Assembly: GCA_010015745.1 (NCBI GenBank)
Contig: ML978154.1
Coordinates: forward strand, 334,668 to 398,667
Source: Setomelanomma holmii
Lineage: Eukaryota; Ascomycota; Dothideomycetes; Pleosporales; Phaeosphaeriaceae
Direction: 5' to 3'
Length of the DNA: 64,000 bases
This document shows, one piece after another, positions 24,907-36,043 of the stretch. Every line of letters begins with the position of its first letter. Positions within the stretch are counted from its first letter, which is position 1. The notes under the pieces are model-generated. The model worked only from the letters and a program-made list of their open reading frames with translations. It had not been told where the DNA came from and searched no databases. The position numbers and the translations under genes were made by a program.

Positions 24907-27549
24907 ATGGCGCCCTTCATTAAGGATGCAAAAGTGCAGGAGAAGTCATCACAGTTCGCGCCATGGTCAGTAGAAGAGGTGCTTGAAGAATTGACTATCG
25001 ATGAGAAGGTGTCTCTGCTTGCTGGTAAGGAACACCCTAAGCCCAGCAATCATGGCTGATCTCCGTCTAGGCAAGGACTTTTGGCATACACGCGACATAC
25101 CCAGACTCTCTATTCCTTCCATTCGACTCTCGGACGGATCCAACGGTATTCGCGGCACCAAGTTCTTTGGAAGCGTACCTTCTGCATGTCTACCATGCGG
25201 CACCGCCATTGGAGCAACCTTCGATTCTGATCTAGCGCGTGACATCGGACACTTACTTGGTGATGAAGCGCACGCCAAAGGAGCACACGTAGTTCTCGGT
25301 CCAACGATCAACATCCAGCGAGGGCCGTTGGGTGGCCGTGGATTTGAGTCCTTCTCGGAAGACCCTCTGCTGTCTGGGACACTTGCCGTCAACTACATCA
25401 ATGGCCTCAAGGACAAGGGCGTCGGTGTTGCGCTGAAGCACTTGGTATGCAATGACCAAGAGCACGAACGTATGGCCGTCAACAGCATACTTACCGACCG
25501 AGCTTTGCGGGAGATTTACCTCCTCCCTTTCATGATCGCGACCAGACTAGCGCAGCCTGCAGCGATGATGACCGCTTACAACAAAGTCAACGGTATTCAC
25601 GTAGCCGAGGACGCCAGAATCCTGAGGGATATCGTGCGGAGAGAGTGGAAGTGGGATGGTCTCTTCATGAGTGACTGGTACGTCAGCCAATATCCCACGC
25701 TATTCAGCCACTAACACAAGCTCTCTCAAGGTTTGGCACATACAGCACAAGCGAAGCAATCAATGCCGGTCTCGATCTAGAGATGCCAGGCCCCTCTCGA
25801 TGGCGAGGTTCTGCACTCGTGCACGCCGTCTCAGCGAACAAAGTGTCTGCACTGGAGTTGGACGACAGAGTACGGGCGGTCTTGAAATTGGTCAAAGATT
25901 CTGCGAAAGCTGGCATCCCCGAGAATGCGCCAGAGACACAACTGAATCGTCCAGAAGATCGACGGTTGCTTCGAAAAGTTGCAGCTGAATCGATCGTCTT
26001 ACTCAAGAATCAAGATAATATCCTACCCTTCTCACAAGCGCGCAAGATCGCCGTCATTGGTCCAAATGCCAAGATTGCTACGTTTTGCGGCGGTGGCAGC
26101 GCTTCACTCAACGCCTACTCTGCCACTACTCCATTCGATGGTATCGATTCTTTAGCCAGTGGTGGAATTGAGTTTGCGCAGGGGGCGTATGGGTTCAAGA
26201 TGCTGCCTCAGCTCGGCAAGGAACTCGCGCATGAAGGCAAGCCCGGATTCAAAGTCCGCTTCTTCAATGACCCGCCGACGAGCAAGACGAGGACCTTGCT
26301 TGAAGAACGACACCTCGATAACTCCGACGTCTTCTTCCTTGACTACGATCATCCGGATCTGAACGCAGTTTGGTATGCTGAAGCGGAGGGCGACTTCATT
26401 CCCTCCGAGTCTGGAACATACGATTTTGGTCTTTGCGTCCATGGAACAGGCAGATTATATATCGACGGCAAGCTCCTCATCAGTAATGTCGAGAACCAAA
26501 GACCAGGATCAAGCTTCCTAGGCTTGGGCACCTTAGAAGAAATTGGTACCAAGGACCTCATCGCCGGTCAAAACTATCGCATCATCGTGCAATGGGGCTG
26601 CGCTAAGACAAGCACCAGGAAGACACCTGGTACTGTCGACTTTGGCCATGGTGGTCTGCGATTCGGCGGATGCATTCGACTCGATCCACAGGAAGCCATC
26701 GAAGCCGCAGCACGTCTAGCCGCCAGCGTCGATCAAGTTGTCATATGCGCTGGCCTGGGCCCAGAATGGGAATCTGAAGGCGAAGACCGCACATCAATGG
26801 ACTTGCCACCAAACACCGACGATCTGATCCACCGAGTGCTTGATGCAAATCCCAACACAGCTGTCGTTGTTCAGAGCGGAACACCTGTCACAATGCCTTG
26901 GGCAAGCAGAGCGAAAGCTGTCTTGCACGCTTGGTATGGCGGTAATGAGGGGGGAAACGGCATCGCCGATGTTCTGTTCGGCTTGGTCAATCTGTCTGGC
27001 AAGCTGCCACTTACGTTCCCACAACGGCTAAAGAACAACCCTACGTACCTCAACTATCGCTCTGAAGGTCGTCGCGTCCTTTACGGCGAGGATGTATATG
27101 TTGGATACCGGTATTACGAGCAAGTGGAGGTGGTCCCTCTATTTCCTTTCGGTCATGGCCTATCATATACGACATTCTCACTCTCGAACCTGGAGCTCGA
27201 CACACATGATCAACAAGATAAGCAGCTTGTGCGTTGCACACTGACGAATACGGGGTGTCGCGTGGGAGCTGAGGTTGTTCAAGTGTATATTGCGCCTGTT
27301 TCACCACCGATCAAGCGACCTTTCAAGGAGTTGAAGGCATTTGCGAAGCGCTTCGTCGAGTCTGGGCAAAGCGTTGAGGTGGAGATTGCAGTTGATGTTG
27401 TGCGGGACACGAGCTACTGGGAGGAGAAGAGTAGCAGGTGGTGTAGTCATGCGGGAGTGTACAATGTTTTGGTTGGCACTAGTAGTGCGGACGAGCATTT
27501 ATCGGTGTCTTTTGAGGTAGAGACGACAAGGTATTGGGTGGGTTTATAG
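24907..27549 (+). CDS. GH3 beta-glucosidase with PA14 insert, apparently intracellular
   Basis: Three exons, 24907-25024, 25071-25677 and 25731-27549, encode 847 residues. Exon 1 gives a non-hydrophobic N-terminus ([13 protein letters not shown]), so no signal peptide. The GH3 N-terminal domain is clear: '[10 protein letters not shown]', '[30 protein letters not shown]', '[15 protein letters not shown]'. The nucleophile aspartate is in 'MSDWFGTYS' (Asp about residue 241, next to the exon 2/3 junction). The second domain contains a PA14 insert at about residues 410-555. A fibronectin-III-like domain ends the protein ('[11 protein letters not shown]'). Enzymes of this type hydrolyse terminal beta-glucosides. 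Together with the divergent transporter, uptake followed by internal hydrolysis is the likely job. Confidence 0.92.
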
Positions 27550-27779
27550 CTTGTTTAGAGATGAGTTATCCTCGAAACTTCACCTCACGTATGTGCCTAC
27601 TGCAAATTTAGCAACTTGTCAGCAGCACAACGAGCTTCCGGTCAATATTAATGTTGAGTGTAGGAGGTTGGGAGGAGCTCCCGCGGTGTGACTAGTGATG
27701 GTCTAACTTAGCGCGACATCCGAAACGCGACTTCAACCGCTCGTCCATACGCGATCACGAGCCACGATCACTTCTCACA

Positions 27780-28667
27780 ATGGCTGGCAACGAAGGTGCA
27801 ACAACAAGTCGTGATACACCTAGTATCACCGAAAATGCAAAAGGGATTGGGAAACGAAAAGCAAAAGACGCAGGCGTCCAAGGCGGTGAACCAGCCCCAA
27901 AAGCCAGTAAAACCAAAGGCGGCAAACGTACAGCCAAAACGACCAATCTCATCGACTGTACCGTCGGAGACGACGGCTTGCCCACAGAAATCAGCAAGCC
28001 TGGGCCCGTAGATCAATTCGCCGACGACATTCCCTACTTCTACAGAAAGGGGATACAAAACATGTTCAAAAACTTCTTCCCCACCCTTGGCAACGACGAC
28101 GACGACGACGACGCAGACGATGACTTCGACGGCTTCAACGCCGCAATGGCCATTGAAGAGACATACGAGGCGCGCGTCGAGACACTAGCTCACGACGTAG
28201 CGATCAATCTGCAAACATGCGAACCTATCCTCGTCGGCGACATCCACGGGAAATGGAACATGTATTCACCGAATTATCTCGATTTGCGAGAAGTCGCGGC
28301 GAGATTTTCTAAGGGTGCGCCACGGCATTATCGAGATTGGAAGACGGGCACGCTGGAGATTGGGGACGAGCAAGGCAATCCGGCAATTCTCTCGAGCCAA
28401 GTCGTTGGCGCGTTGCGGCTTGATGGATTGGAGCATAATTGGCGTGTGTTCATGGATGTTCCCGAGTTTGTGGAGATGGAGGGGAGGGCGTGTAGGACGG
28501 TTAAGAAGACGTTTGCGGGGAGTCAGACGATGGATTCGGAGATTACGGTTGGAGTGTACTTTTTTGGAGAGGGGTTGATGAAGATGAAGATTAATGGGGT
28601 GAGTCTGGGGAGGAGGGAGGAGACGAATCGGTGGGTTACGCTGTATGGGGTAAGGGAGGGAAGCTGA
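27780..28667 (+). CDS. Hypothetical protein with acidic run
   Basis: A single exon encodes 295 residues that I do not recognise. The N-terminal 70 residues are Lys/Gly/Thr-rich and look disordered, possibly with a basic nuclear localisation signal (GIGKRKAKD). A run of aspartates (residues about 104-115, encoded by GAC repeats) separates this from a folded-looking C-terminal half with many aromatic residues ('WNMYSPNYLDLREVAARFSKG', 'VTLYGVREGS'). The context ACAATGG at the start is good. A GTAAGG near 28650 could start a very short terminal intron, but at 35 nt it would be below the usual size here. It may be lineage-restricted. Confidence 0.6.
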   Translation: MAGNEGATTSRDTPSITENAKGIGKRKAKDAGVQGGEPAPKASKTKGGKRTAKTTNLIDCTVGDDGLPTEISKPGPVDQFADDIPYFYRKGIQNMFKNFFPTLGNDDDDDDADDDFDGFNAAMAIEETYEARVETLAHDVAINLQTCEPILVGDIHGKWNMYSPNYLDLREVAARFSKGAPRHYRDWKTGTLEIGDEQGNPAILSSQVVGALRLDGLEHNWRVFMDVPEFVEMEGRACRTVKKTFAGSQTMDSEITVGVYFFGEGLMKMKINGVSLGRREETNRWVTLYGVREGS

Positions 28668-29182
28668 GGTTTCATCTTTACCAGAGTAGACCTGAAGACG
28701 ATTGATATATCGTCTAATCTGTTATAAATCCCGGTACACGTTAATGTGGCGAGTGGAATAAACGTTCCACGGAATCATGTCACAGCAGGCGCAGTGACCC
28801 TGACCAAGCGTTGAAAGAGGTGAAAGGTCCGCTCGACCATCGAACCGAGCCTGATCGTCATCTGCAAGATCTTGTTTCTTAGCCCAAGTGCACATGTATT
28901 GTACATGGCCTGGTCGACCTCGCCAGAACAGTGAGTAATCCACATCTGTTTTCGCGCATTGCAATCATGGTGCGGTCATTCTCGCTTCACCTTGAAGCTC
29001 ACCATCATGCACCAATATGGCTCTCACTTCGGCGCTGGTTGTGAAACGCGCATTGTACAAACAAGTAGGTTTGGCAGAAGTATCTCACTCACTCAGCCGT
29101 ATCCTCGCGAGCACCTCGGCTTCCACCAGGACTTCTCAGCTCCGTTAATCCCCCGCCATCGACAGCTTGATCGCCTGGCACT
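28668..29182. other. Intergenic
   Basis: About 515 bp between the acidic hypothetical gene and the secreted-protein gene. Only short unconvincing open frames are present. Confidence 0.6.
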
Positions 29183-30608
29183 ATGGAAGTCCTTCCCATC
29201 GTCTTCCTTCTCGTCGTAGTGGTCAATCTCGTCTCGGGCAACATTGTTCCGCGTCCTAGATCACTGAGCACGAACCTATCCCAAAACGACAATGATTTCA
29301 ACGAGATACTCTTTCGCGGTCCCGAAGTTGCAGGCGGTGCTCTATTAGGGCGGTCCAATCTCCCTATCGTTGCCCGCGACGACCCCGAAGATCGAGATCC
29401 GAGTACACCATGGAGCCGGGCGGTTTGCAAAGGCGAGAGGCTCCTCGCGGCCATGCAATACGATCACGACAAGCTTGCAAAATCCGGTGTTGTCGTCCCA
29501 GTAGAAAGTCCATGGGACGGTGAGCTCCGTCAGGAAATGCGGGACTGGGGCTACAAAGATTTCACAGAAGCAGACAACGATCTCTTGGATTTCGGGTGCC
29601 AGTTCGACAATTGGGGTTTCACGGCGGCGTTTCAAGCCTTGGGAATATCATCAAAATCATCCGGAGAGGGTGTGATGCACCTCGATGGGCCGGCTGTCAT
29701 TCGGAAGCAGGACAACTCGCTGCCGCCTCCTGTTCTCCAGAGGTACCGAGTCAACAACAAAGAGTATAAGGCGAGATGTGACTTACTCCATTCATTACAG
29801 GGTCCTTACGTATTTGCCGTAGGTGACCGGTGCCGACTTCAAACTTGGGATGAATGCACCAAGTGGAGCAATTTTTTCCCTTGACCTCAAGAGTCCATCC
29901 GAGGAAGCCAAAACACTATGGGGAGTTTCGAGGGTAGCATCCGCCGATGAGCTGCCTGCCATCCGCTACGTTTCAGACATCACGTGGGCTCTCTGGAATC
30001 GCCACGTGAACAAGGAGCATGGGAACATAAATAATGTCCGGTACATTTTCGCCATCAACATTGCGAACCCCGATACCGAGATGATCATGGAAAAAGCTCT
30101 CACGAAGTATACCCCGGGGAAGGACAACGGCGAGGGACTGTAGAGGACCCTTGGCCAGGAACGACGTTCAAAACATCAACTGTCTATGGTGCGGCCCTCT
30201 TAGGCTCGGTAAACGGCGCGGCAGCGGGTAAGCTCAGCGAGAACACAAAGGTACGACATGAATGCTAACACTAGTACTCAAACACAAGCCCACTTCCTGA
30301 TTCAACACAAGAATCAACTTGGCACCAAGTATATATCAGAGGTGACGATGTGGGAAAACGTAAGCGAATTTATGGCGAGTCCGCAACTGCTTTTCAAGGT
30401 TGAGGACGTTCCTCCGCCTGCTGGGCCTGGTTCCGATGCCGGATCTGGATTTGGACATGAGCTCGACAGGGTATCACAAGGTAAAATAACCCAAGCGTTC
30501 GACGTGGAAGCAGCGCAGTCTGGAAACATCTCGGCATCTCGAGTCGTCAAACGAAGTCTGGATGGGAGGGCCCTCGTCAACAAATACATCTATCGCACGA
30601 AGATATGA
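29183..30608 (+). pseudogene. Secreted hypothetical protein gene with a frameshift and a non-GT splice donor
   Basis: The start encodes a clear signal peptide (MEVLPIVFLLVVVVNLVSG). Exon 1 (29183-29770) is followed by coding sequence starting at 29823 ('VTGADFKLGMNAPSGAIFSLDLKSPS'). Joining them in frame needs an intron 29771-29822 that begins with GC (AAG|GCGAGA) and ends GTAG. At 30141 the frame is interrupted: the frame ends GEGL-stop while the continuing sequence (EDPWPGTTFKTSTVYGAALLGS) is two bases away with no usable intron between. A normal GTAAGC intron (30228-30288) then joins to 'HFLIQHKNQLGTKYISEV' through to a stop at 30606-30608. I recall related fungal secreted proteins with this 'PGT-F...ALLGS-NG...FLIQHK' block but know no function. 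Two defects in one gene suggest decay; an assembly indel is possible. Confidence 0.6.
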
Positions 30609-30875
30609 TCGGACAGGCACTGGCGCTGGGACAGGCCTCGAATCAGTAGCGGCTTAGAGTTGAGTAGACACCGACGTTCACAATAGACGTGGTCAAAACA
30701 ACATGGGATACTCATGGACCGATCAATAACTCATTGGGGGCTTGAAAAAGAAGACATGCGTAGAATGGAATAGCTGTAGCAAGTGCAGGCATACCTATTG
30801 CTTCTAGAGACGAAACGCCACCATCAAAGACGCCAATGGCCAACGCACCAACCTCTGCCGCCCATCTATATCGCT

Positions 30876-33800
30876 TTAACGCCTACCATAGACACTATCA
30901 TCCTTCCTGAACCCCAAACTCCCCGCCTTCCTTGGCGGTCTCGGCGCAGTGGTCTCTGCGCTCCTATCCGCCATATCCTCCAGAACTCTCTTCTGTCTAT
31001 ACATCTCGTGATCCTTCACATCGTCGACACCGCCAGGCTCGTACTCTGCCTCACGCCTGAACAGAGCAAGGATGTCCTTCATGCTCAATTTGCCGATAGC
31101 CTTGCCTCCTTCAATTGCAGCGTTGGCAAGTTTGCGCTTTGCTTCTTGAAGCTCGAGAATGCGCTCTTCGACGGAGTTGTGGATGCTGAGGCGGTAGACG
31201 GTCACGTCGACGGTTTGGTTGAGGCGGTGAACGCGGTCAATGGCTTGTTCTTCTACGAACTGCAAAAGTGTTAGTGGTCATATGGAGTAGACTGGTGGTA
31301 GGACTTACAGGATTCCAGAACGGCTCCATGATAACGACGCGACTCGCAGCCGTTAGGTTGAGACCTAAGCTTCCGCATTTGAGACTACACAGTAGCACGC
31401 GCGTACGCTTGTCGTTGCGGAGCTTGTGTAGACTAGCCTCACGAAGGTCGTTGCGCATGCTACCGTCGTAGCGAGTAAAGTTGTAGCCATGACGCTTGAG
31501 GAAGGGCTCGATGAGGTCGAGCATAGATGTGAACTGTGAAAAGACGATGACCTTGTGGTCTGGAGTCTCTTTATCGAGGATCTGGAGGAGTTGCCGAATC
31601 TTGGTTGATGGCGTAAGGTCGGATGCGTTGTACTGTGGATCTTCAGAAGCGTCTGTGTCAGAGTCTTCCGAATCAGCTTCTGAGTCTGAGTCGCTTTCTG
31701 ATGAGTTTGAAGCATCATCGTCGACAGAATCCAGACTCATGACTTGAGGCGGTCTCTTTGAGGACTTCTTGCGAGCAATCGGCGCGTCTTCTCCGCTGTC
31801 GGCGTCGTGCACGATAAAAGAATCAAGATTGCTCTTGCTCTCATCTTCACTCGCTGACGCTTCTGGGTCAACAGAGGCCAGCGTATCACCGCCGCCCTCT
31901 GCATTCTCGTCATCTGTACCTCCCGCTTTGCCCAAATCATCCACGTGTCGCTGATCTTCTCCGACAAGCCACTCTCCAGCCTCCTCCTCATCGTCGCTGT
32001 CAACGATGACACGACGATTTCGCGAGACCTTGGTGAGTTTCGGTTGTGCATCAGCATTTTCATCGTCCGTGTCTATGATCTGCTTCTTGTCCTTCTCCTT
32101 CTTGTGCCTATGCTTTCGGTGCGTCTTCTTGTCCTTCTTGTCCTTTTTCGACTTCTTGGCGGACCCATCTAGGTCTATCTCGCACTCTACACATCGCACA
32201 GAGTCGACATCGGCATTGTCACGTGTCAGTGCAACTTGACAAATGTCGCATCGCTTCGTCTGAACACTGAGACCACCAAGAAGATCAGCAAGGTCGTCAG
32301 CATCATCTACGGCTGCTTTACGAGGTGTCTGAAGGCCTGTCGGCGTGCGAGGCTTCGACCCGGTCGTCAAAGCATCCTTGTCGTCTTTAACATTAGCCTT
32401 CGTCAGGTTCGGGTGGTTACAAGCTTGTCGTAGTCTGAGCAGCAGCACCAAAGCACCAATATAATCCTGCTTCGCCCCACCCATCATCTCGTCAAGGCGA
32501 GACTGTGCACGGTCGGATAGGCGATTGTAGAACGCACGCTCTTTCGCCGTGAACTCTCCTACGATGGTCTCGATGTTGCGCTCGACGATCTGGAATACAG
32601 GCTTCTCCTCGCCGTCCTTAGATTTCCCACCAAAGTTGAGCGCACCATCCTTCTTGAGCACATCTTTGGTCCGTCGCTTCATAAAGGCCTTTAGGAAGAT
32701 CTGGAGCCGCCTCATCGCGAGATTACCACGGCCGTTCTTCATTGGGCCTGAGATAGAGTCCTTCCAGCTCGACATTTCGCAGTAAGGCTGAATGCGCAAG
32801 AACTTGATCAAGCTCTGCAGCTCGTCCAGGTTGTTCTGCATAGGGGTACCTGTCAAGCACCAGCGATAATGCGAGCGAATATCGTAGCAGGCCTTTGTCA
32901 TCTTGGCGTTGCGGTTCTTGATCGTGTGTGCCTCGTCTAGCATTGTTCGATACCAATTGACAGCGAAGCATCCCTTCTTCAGGCCATCAGGACCGTCTCC
33001 ACAGCTTGCGTGCTCGGACGCAAGGACTTGGTATGTGGTGATGACAACGTCGTACTGCTTCAACTTGTCGGCTGACTTTGTACGGTTCGGGCCATGGTGA
33101 ACAAGCACTTTGAGTGCATGCGACCTCATAACCTTGGTGTTGATCTCGGCTTCCCACTGCTTGATGAGCGCAAGCGGAGCCACAACGAGTGTGCCCTTTC
33201 CGGTGGACTCAGAAATTTTGTTCTTCTTGTTCTCTGGTTCGACACCCTTCTCTGGTCTTGGGTTAGAGAGTATGAGTGCCATGGACTGTACAGTCTTGCC
33301 CAGACCCATGTCATCGGCGAGGATACCGCCCTTAGGCAGCTTCGCGCGCTTGTTATGCATGCCCGTCTCCTTTTCAAACATCCAGGCGACACCGTCGACT
33401 TGATGTGGTAGGAGCTTGACCTTGAGGCCATCAACGGTACCATCGTCTTCCTCCTCTTCGTCTTCGTCTTGAGCTTCGATTTTAACTTCCTTGTCCTTAA
33501 CCTCGAGAGCCTGCAGTCTATCAGCTAGCGACTGGCTTGCGTCATCCTCCTGTTGCTTCTTCTTCTTACGAAGCCGCGTCCTGGGAATCTTCTCGCCATC
33601 CTCGTCGAAGGCGCCTTCAAGCAACGCTTTGATGTTCTCGCTAGCCTGTCCTGAATCGACGTATGCGTACATATCGGGAGCCCCAAAGCGATCGCCTTCT
33701 GCGCGGATTGCTGCATCGGGATCGAAGTCTTCCTCATGGTTCAAGATCACGGTCTTCCTCGCAGCTTGAAGTGGGTTGTAGGCACCAGGATTCACTGGCT

Positions 33801-34629
33801 GAAAGACGTTATTCGAGTCGATCGACGAGAACACGGGTCGTGGTGGGGGGTATGAGGTCTGCACAGGAGGGTTGAACGGCCTTGGTGCAAACACGGGAGC
33901 TCCTTGAGTTGGGCGTGGCTGAAAGTGTGAAGCAGGAATCTCCATGATATCAGAGCCAGTAGATGACGCTGTGCTATAGCGTGGACCTGCTTGTGGCGCA
34001 GGAACCTTGAAGGGCCGGTTCAATGTGTCTACTGAGTTGTGTTGTGAAGGAGCGCGTTGCTGCGTGCTGTTCGGAGCTGGACCTGGCTGTGGAGCCTGCG
34101 GTGCTATCTGGAAGTGCTCTGGACGTCGCTGACCCGGCTTGGGCTTGTTGAAGAGGTGCGCATATTCGTCGCTAACTCGGCTCTGCTTCAAAGGATTCCT
34201 GATGGGGCTCGCCTGTCCAAACTGCGGTATGGAAGCCTTGAGCTCATTGAGAGGTTTTGGAGTGGACGCAGGCGCAGGCGCAGGCACGTTACTGCGAGGC
34301 GGCTGCGGTGCTGAAGGTTCTCGTTCTCGTACCATCGTGTATGGTTTTGAGGTTGGACGGAAGTGTCTGTCGAGTCACTTTAGCGTTGCTTCATCAGCTG
34401 CGTCGATTGTGACGTACTGTGGGTGGTTGGTGAAGCTCTCCTCCTCGAATAGGCTGCTCGAGTTGCCTAGATATGTAGGAGAGTGCTGACCGACGAAGGA
34501 GCTACCGTTCTCGCTTTTGTCCCGAGTATGGCCCTTCGTAGTTTCTGCCCTGAAGGTCGGCTTCGGCGGGGAGAATAGGGTGTTGACCGGGCGGAAGGGT
34601 GCGCGGTGCCTTCGAGGACTTTCGCTCAT
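30876..34629 (-). CDS. SNF2-family DNA-dependent ATPase of the Rad5/Rad16 type
   Basis: Three exons, 34629-34418, 34366-31309 and 31259-30876, encode 1217 residues. The first intron (GTACGT ... GACAG) removes an in-frame TGA. The N-terminal 300 residues are Pro/Gln-rich and disordered. The helicase core starts with 'LLPHQVDGVAWMFEKE'; motif I is DDMGLGKT (about residues 422-429), motif II LDEAHTIKN, motif III 'LTGTPMQNN'. The second lobe has 'VIVFSQFTSMLDLIEPF', 'SLKCGSLGLNLTAA' and, across the last intron, 'EPFWNPFVEEQAIDRVHRLNQ'. Between the lobes are a CxxC...CxxC zinc-binding element (CDICQVALTRDN...CVEC), a Lys-rich run and a long acidic Ser/Asp region. Such proteins remodel nucleoprotein in repair or replication-fork restart. 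No full C3HC4 RING is visible, so a Rad5-like ubiquitin ligase activity is doubtful. Confidence 0.88.
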
Positions 34630-35027
34630 GGACTGTGTCAGTTTTAGAAAGTGCACTTGCTTAATCAAGCGAGGTCACTTACGAAATGCTGTGTCGTTGC
34701 CAAAAAGTGATACTATCGTCATGTTTGTGCTCCCAGATTAGGCACCGGCACGAGGCTTGGCATGATGTTGCCGTGGCAGCCCACGTGGCCCCCACCTGAG
34801 CGAACGCGTGCACGCGTGTCATCACCAGCACGCCATCACGAGACCATCGCAACTACTTTAAGCATGACTGCAGATCCTACAAACGTCGCAAGCTCATCAC
34901 TTCGCGTATATAGCTATTGCAATGCGGTCAATAAGACGATATACTCTCTATGACAGATCCATGGACGAGATTAGAAGCTCAACATCGCAAGCGACAGACA
35001 TCGAAAACTCGCCATGCTGACAGCAGA
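34630..35027. promoter_or_regulatory. Promoter of the SNF2 gene with a palindromic MCB-like pair
   Basis: This 398-bp gap is upstream of the SNF2 gene and downstream of the small membrane-protein gene. At 34804-34817 it contains ACGCGTGCACGCGT, a perfect 14-bp palindrome made of two ACGCGT boxes two bases apart, 175 bp before the SNF2 ATG. ACGCGT is the MluI cell-cycle box recognised by MBF in yeasts. No other gene is evident. Confidence 0.5.
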
Positions 35028-35548
35028 CTACAATCCTCGCAGGCCTACAGCCCCCAGACCAATCGCTCCGATCGCAGCTGCACCCATCAGACCTCCCGTT
35101 GTTCGTCCGACCTGTCCCATGGCCACACCAAACACCACAGCTCCTAGATCGACTACATCAGCAGCCATGCCTGCCCATAACGCCCTCTTGATCTCACTGC
35201 GATCTGTCAGTCCCACGCTTTTATGGCAAGTCTGCCGACTTACCGTCTGCCTCCATCTGCTCTCTCTTTATCTTCCGCCATTATGAGAAGCTCGCCAATC
35301 ACTAACTCACGAGCACCAAACATGCGCACGATCACGGTCTGATCTGCTGGGACGTTGTGCTTGAAGATGGCACATGTGAAGCGAGGCGCGAGGATGCCTG
35401 CCACTCCTGTTGCGATGCGCAGGACCGAGATGGCCTTGATTACCAGCTGAATGGAGGAAGATAGGGGCTGCACTCCTATGTCGTTCTTAAGCTTGGGTGA
35501 CCCTCCAAGGAGTGGATCAGTCGAGTCTTGCTGTGTTGCGTGCGGCAT
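35028..35548 (-). CDS. Small integral membrane protein, DUF4267-like
   Basis: Exons 35548-35244 and 35196-35028, joined through a 47-nt intron (GTAAGT ... CGCAG), encode 157 residues. After a polar N-terminus (MPHATQQDSTDPLLGGSP) come four hydrophobic segments: around 'LRIATGVAGILAPRF', 'ARELVIGELLIM', 'AADVVDLGAVVFGVAMG' and 'LMGAAAIGAIGLGAVGL'. The 'R-FGARELVIG' motif is the usual mark of DUF4267 proteins, small fungal four-helix membrane proteins with no assigned role. Family assignment is from memory of the motif; the gene itself is well supported. Confidence 0.65.
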
Positions 35549-36043
35549 CTTGATGTGGAGTTGAGAAGATTACTGTCTAATTATACTGCGAACCACGGGT
35601 TGAGAAATAGTGACAAGTGAGATGAGTGACATGTTAAGAACGCCCTTTGGTAGCTGCTATATACCTACACTGTGGAACAGCATCACGACATGCTCTTCGT
35701 GCTCATGGCATGGCCGATGCCAAAAGCATAACTTGCCCCAGCGAGAACGGCTTTGAAGACTTCCCACGTGACGTCTCGTCAGGTTGAAGTTGATATCAGG
35801 GCGGGATACATACGATTGACTAACTTTTCTTCGTCTTGGCCAAGTGCGTGTCTCTTTTGGTTACGCCGCTCAGCTGACGGAGAGATTGTTGCACCTGCCC
35901 ATCATCGGCTAACCCCGCTTGAGCCTAGCGAGTTCACGAGCATAACGTTATGTTTTTCGCAGTGCCATATATTAACACAACTTCATCAGTAGCAGGTCAA
36001 GTCTGATCTTCGCAGCTTAACGTTAAGCTAAAATCATCACGAC
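35549..36043. other. Divergent intergenic region
   Basis: About 495 bp between the small membrane-protein gene (minus) and the bZIP gene (plus). It must hold both promoters. No recognised element beyond TTAACGTTAA-like AT-rich stretches near 36018. Confidence 0.55.

Noticed and set aside
28650..28684. A terminal intron in the acidic hypothetical gene
   Set aside because: GTAAGG and CCAG are present but the intron would be 35 nt, shorter than any other here, and the unspliced frame ends normally.
30107..30158. A 52-nt GT-AG intron to explain the frame break in the secreted-protein gene
   Set aside because: It has plausible ends but joins into the wrong frame and reaches a stop after about 25 codons, losing the conserved PGTTF ... 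ALLGS block.
29183..30608. Reading this secreted protein as an ADP-ribosylating or other toxin
   Set aside because: No catalytic motif of such families is visible; a signal peptide alone is no evidence.
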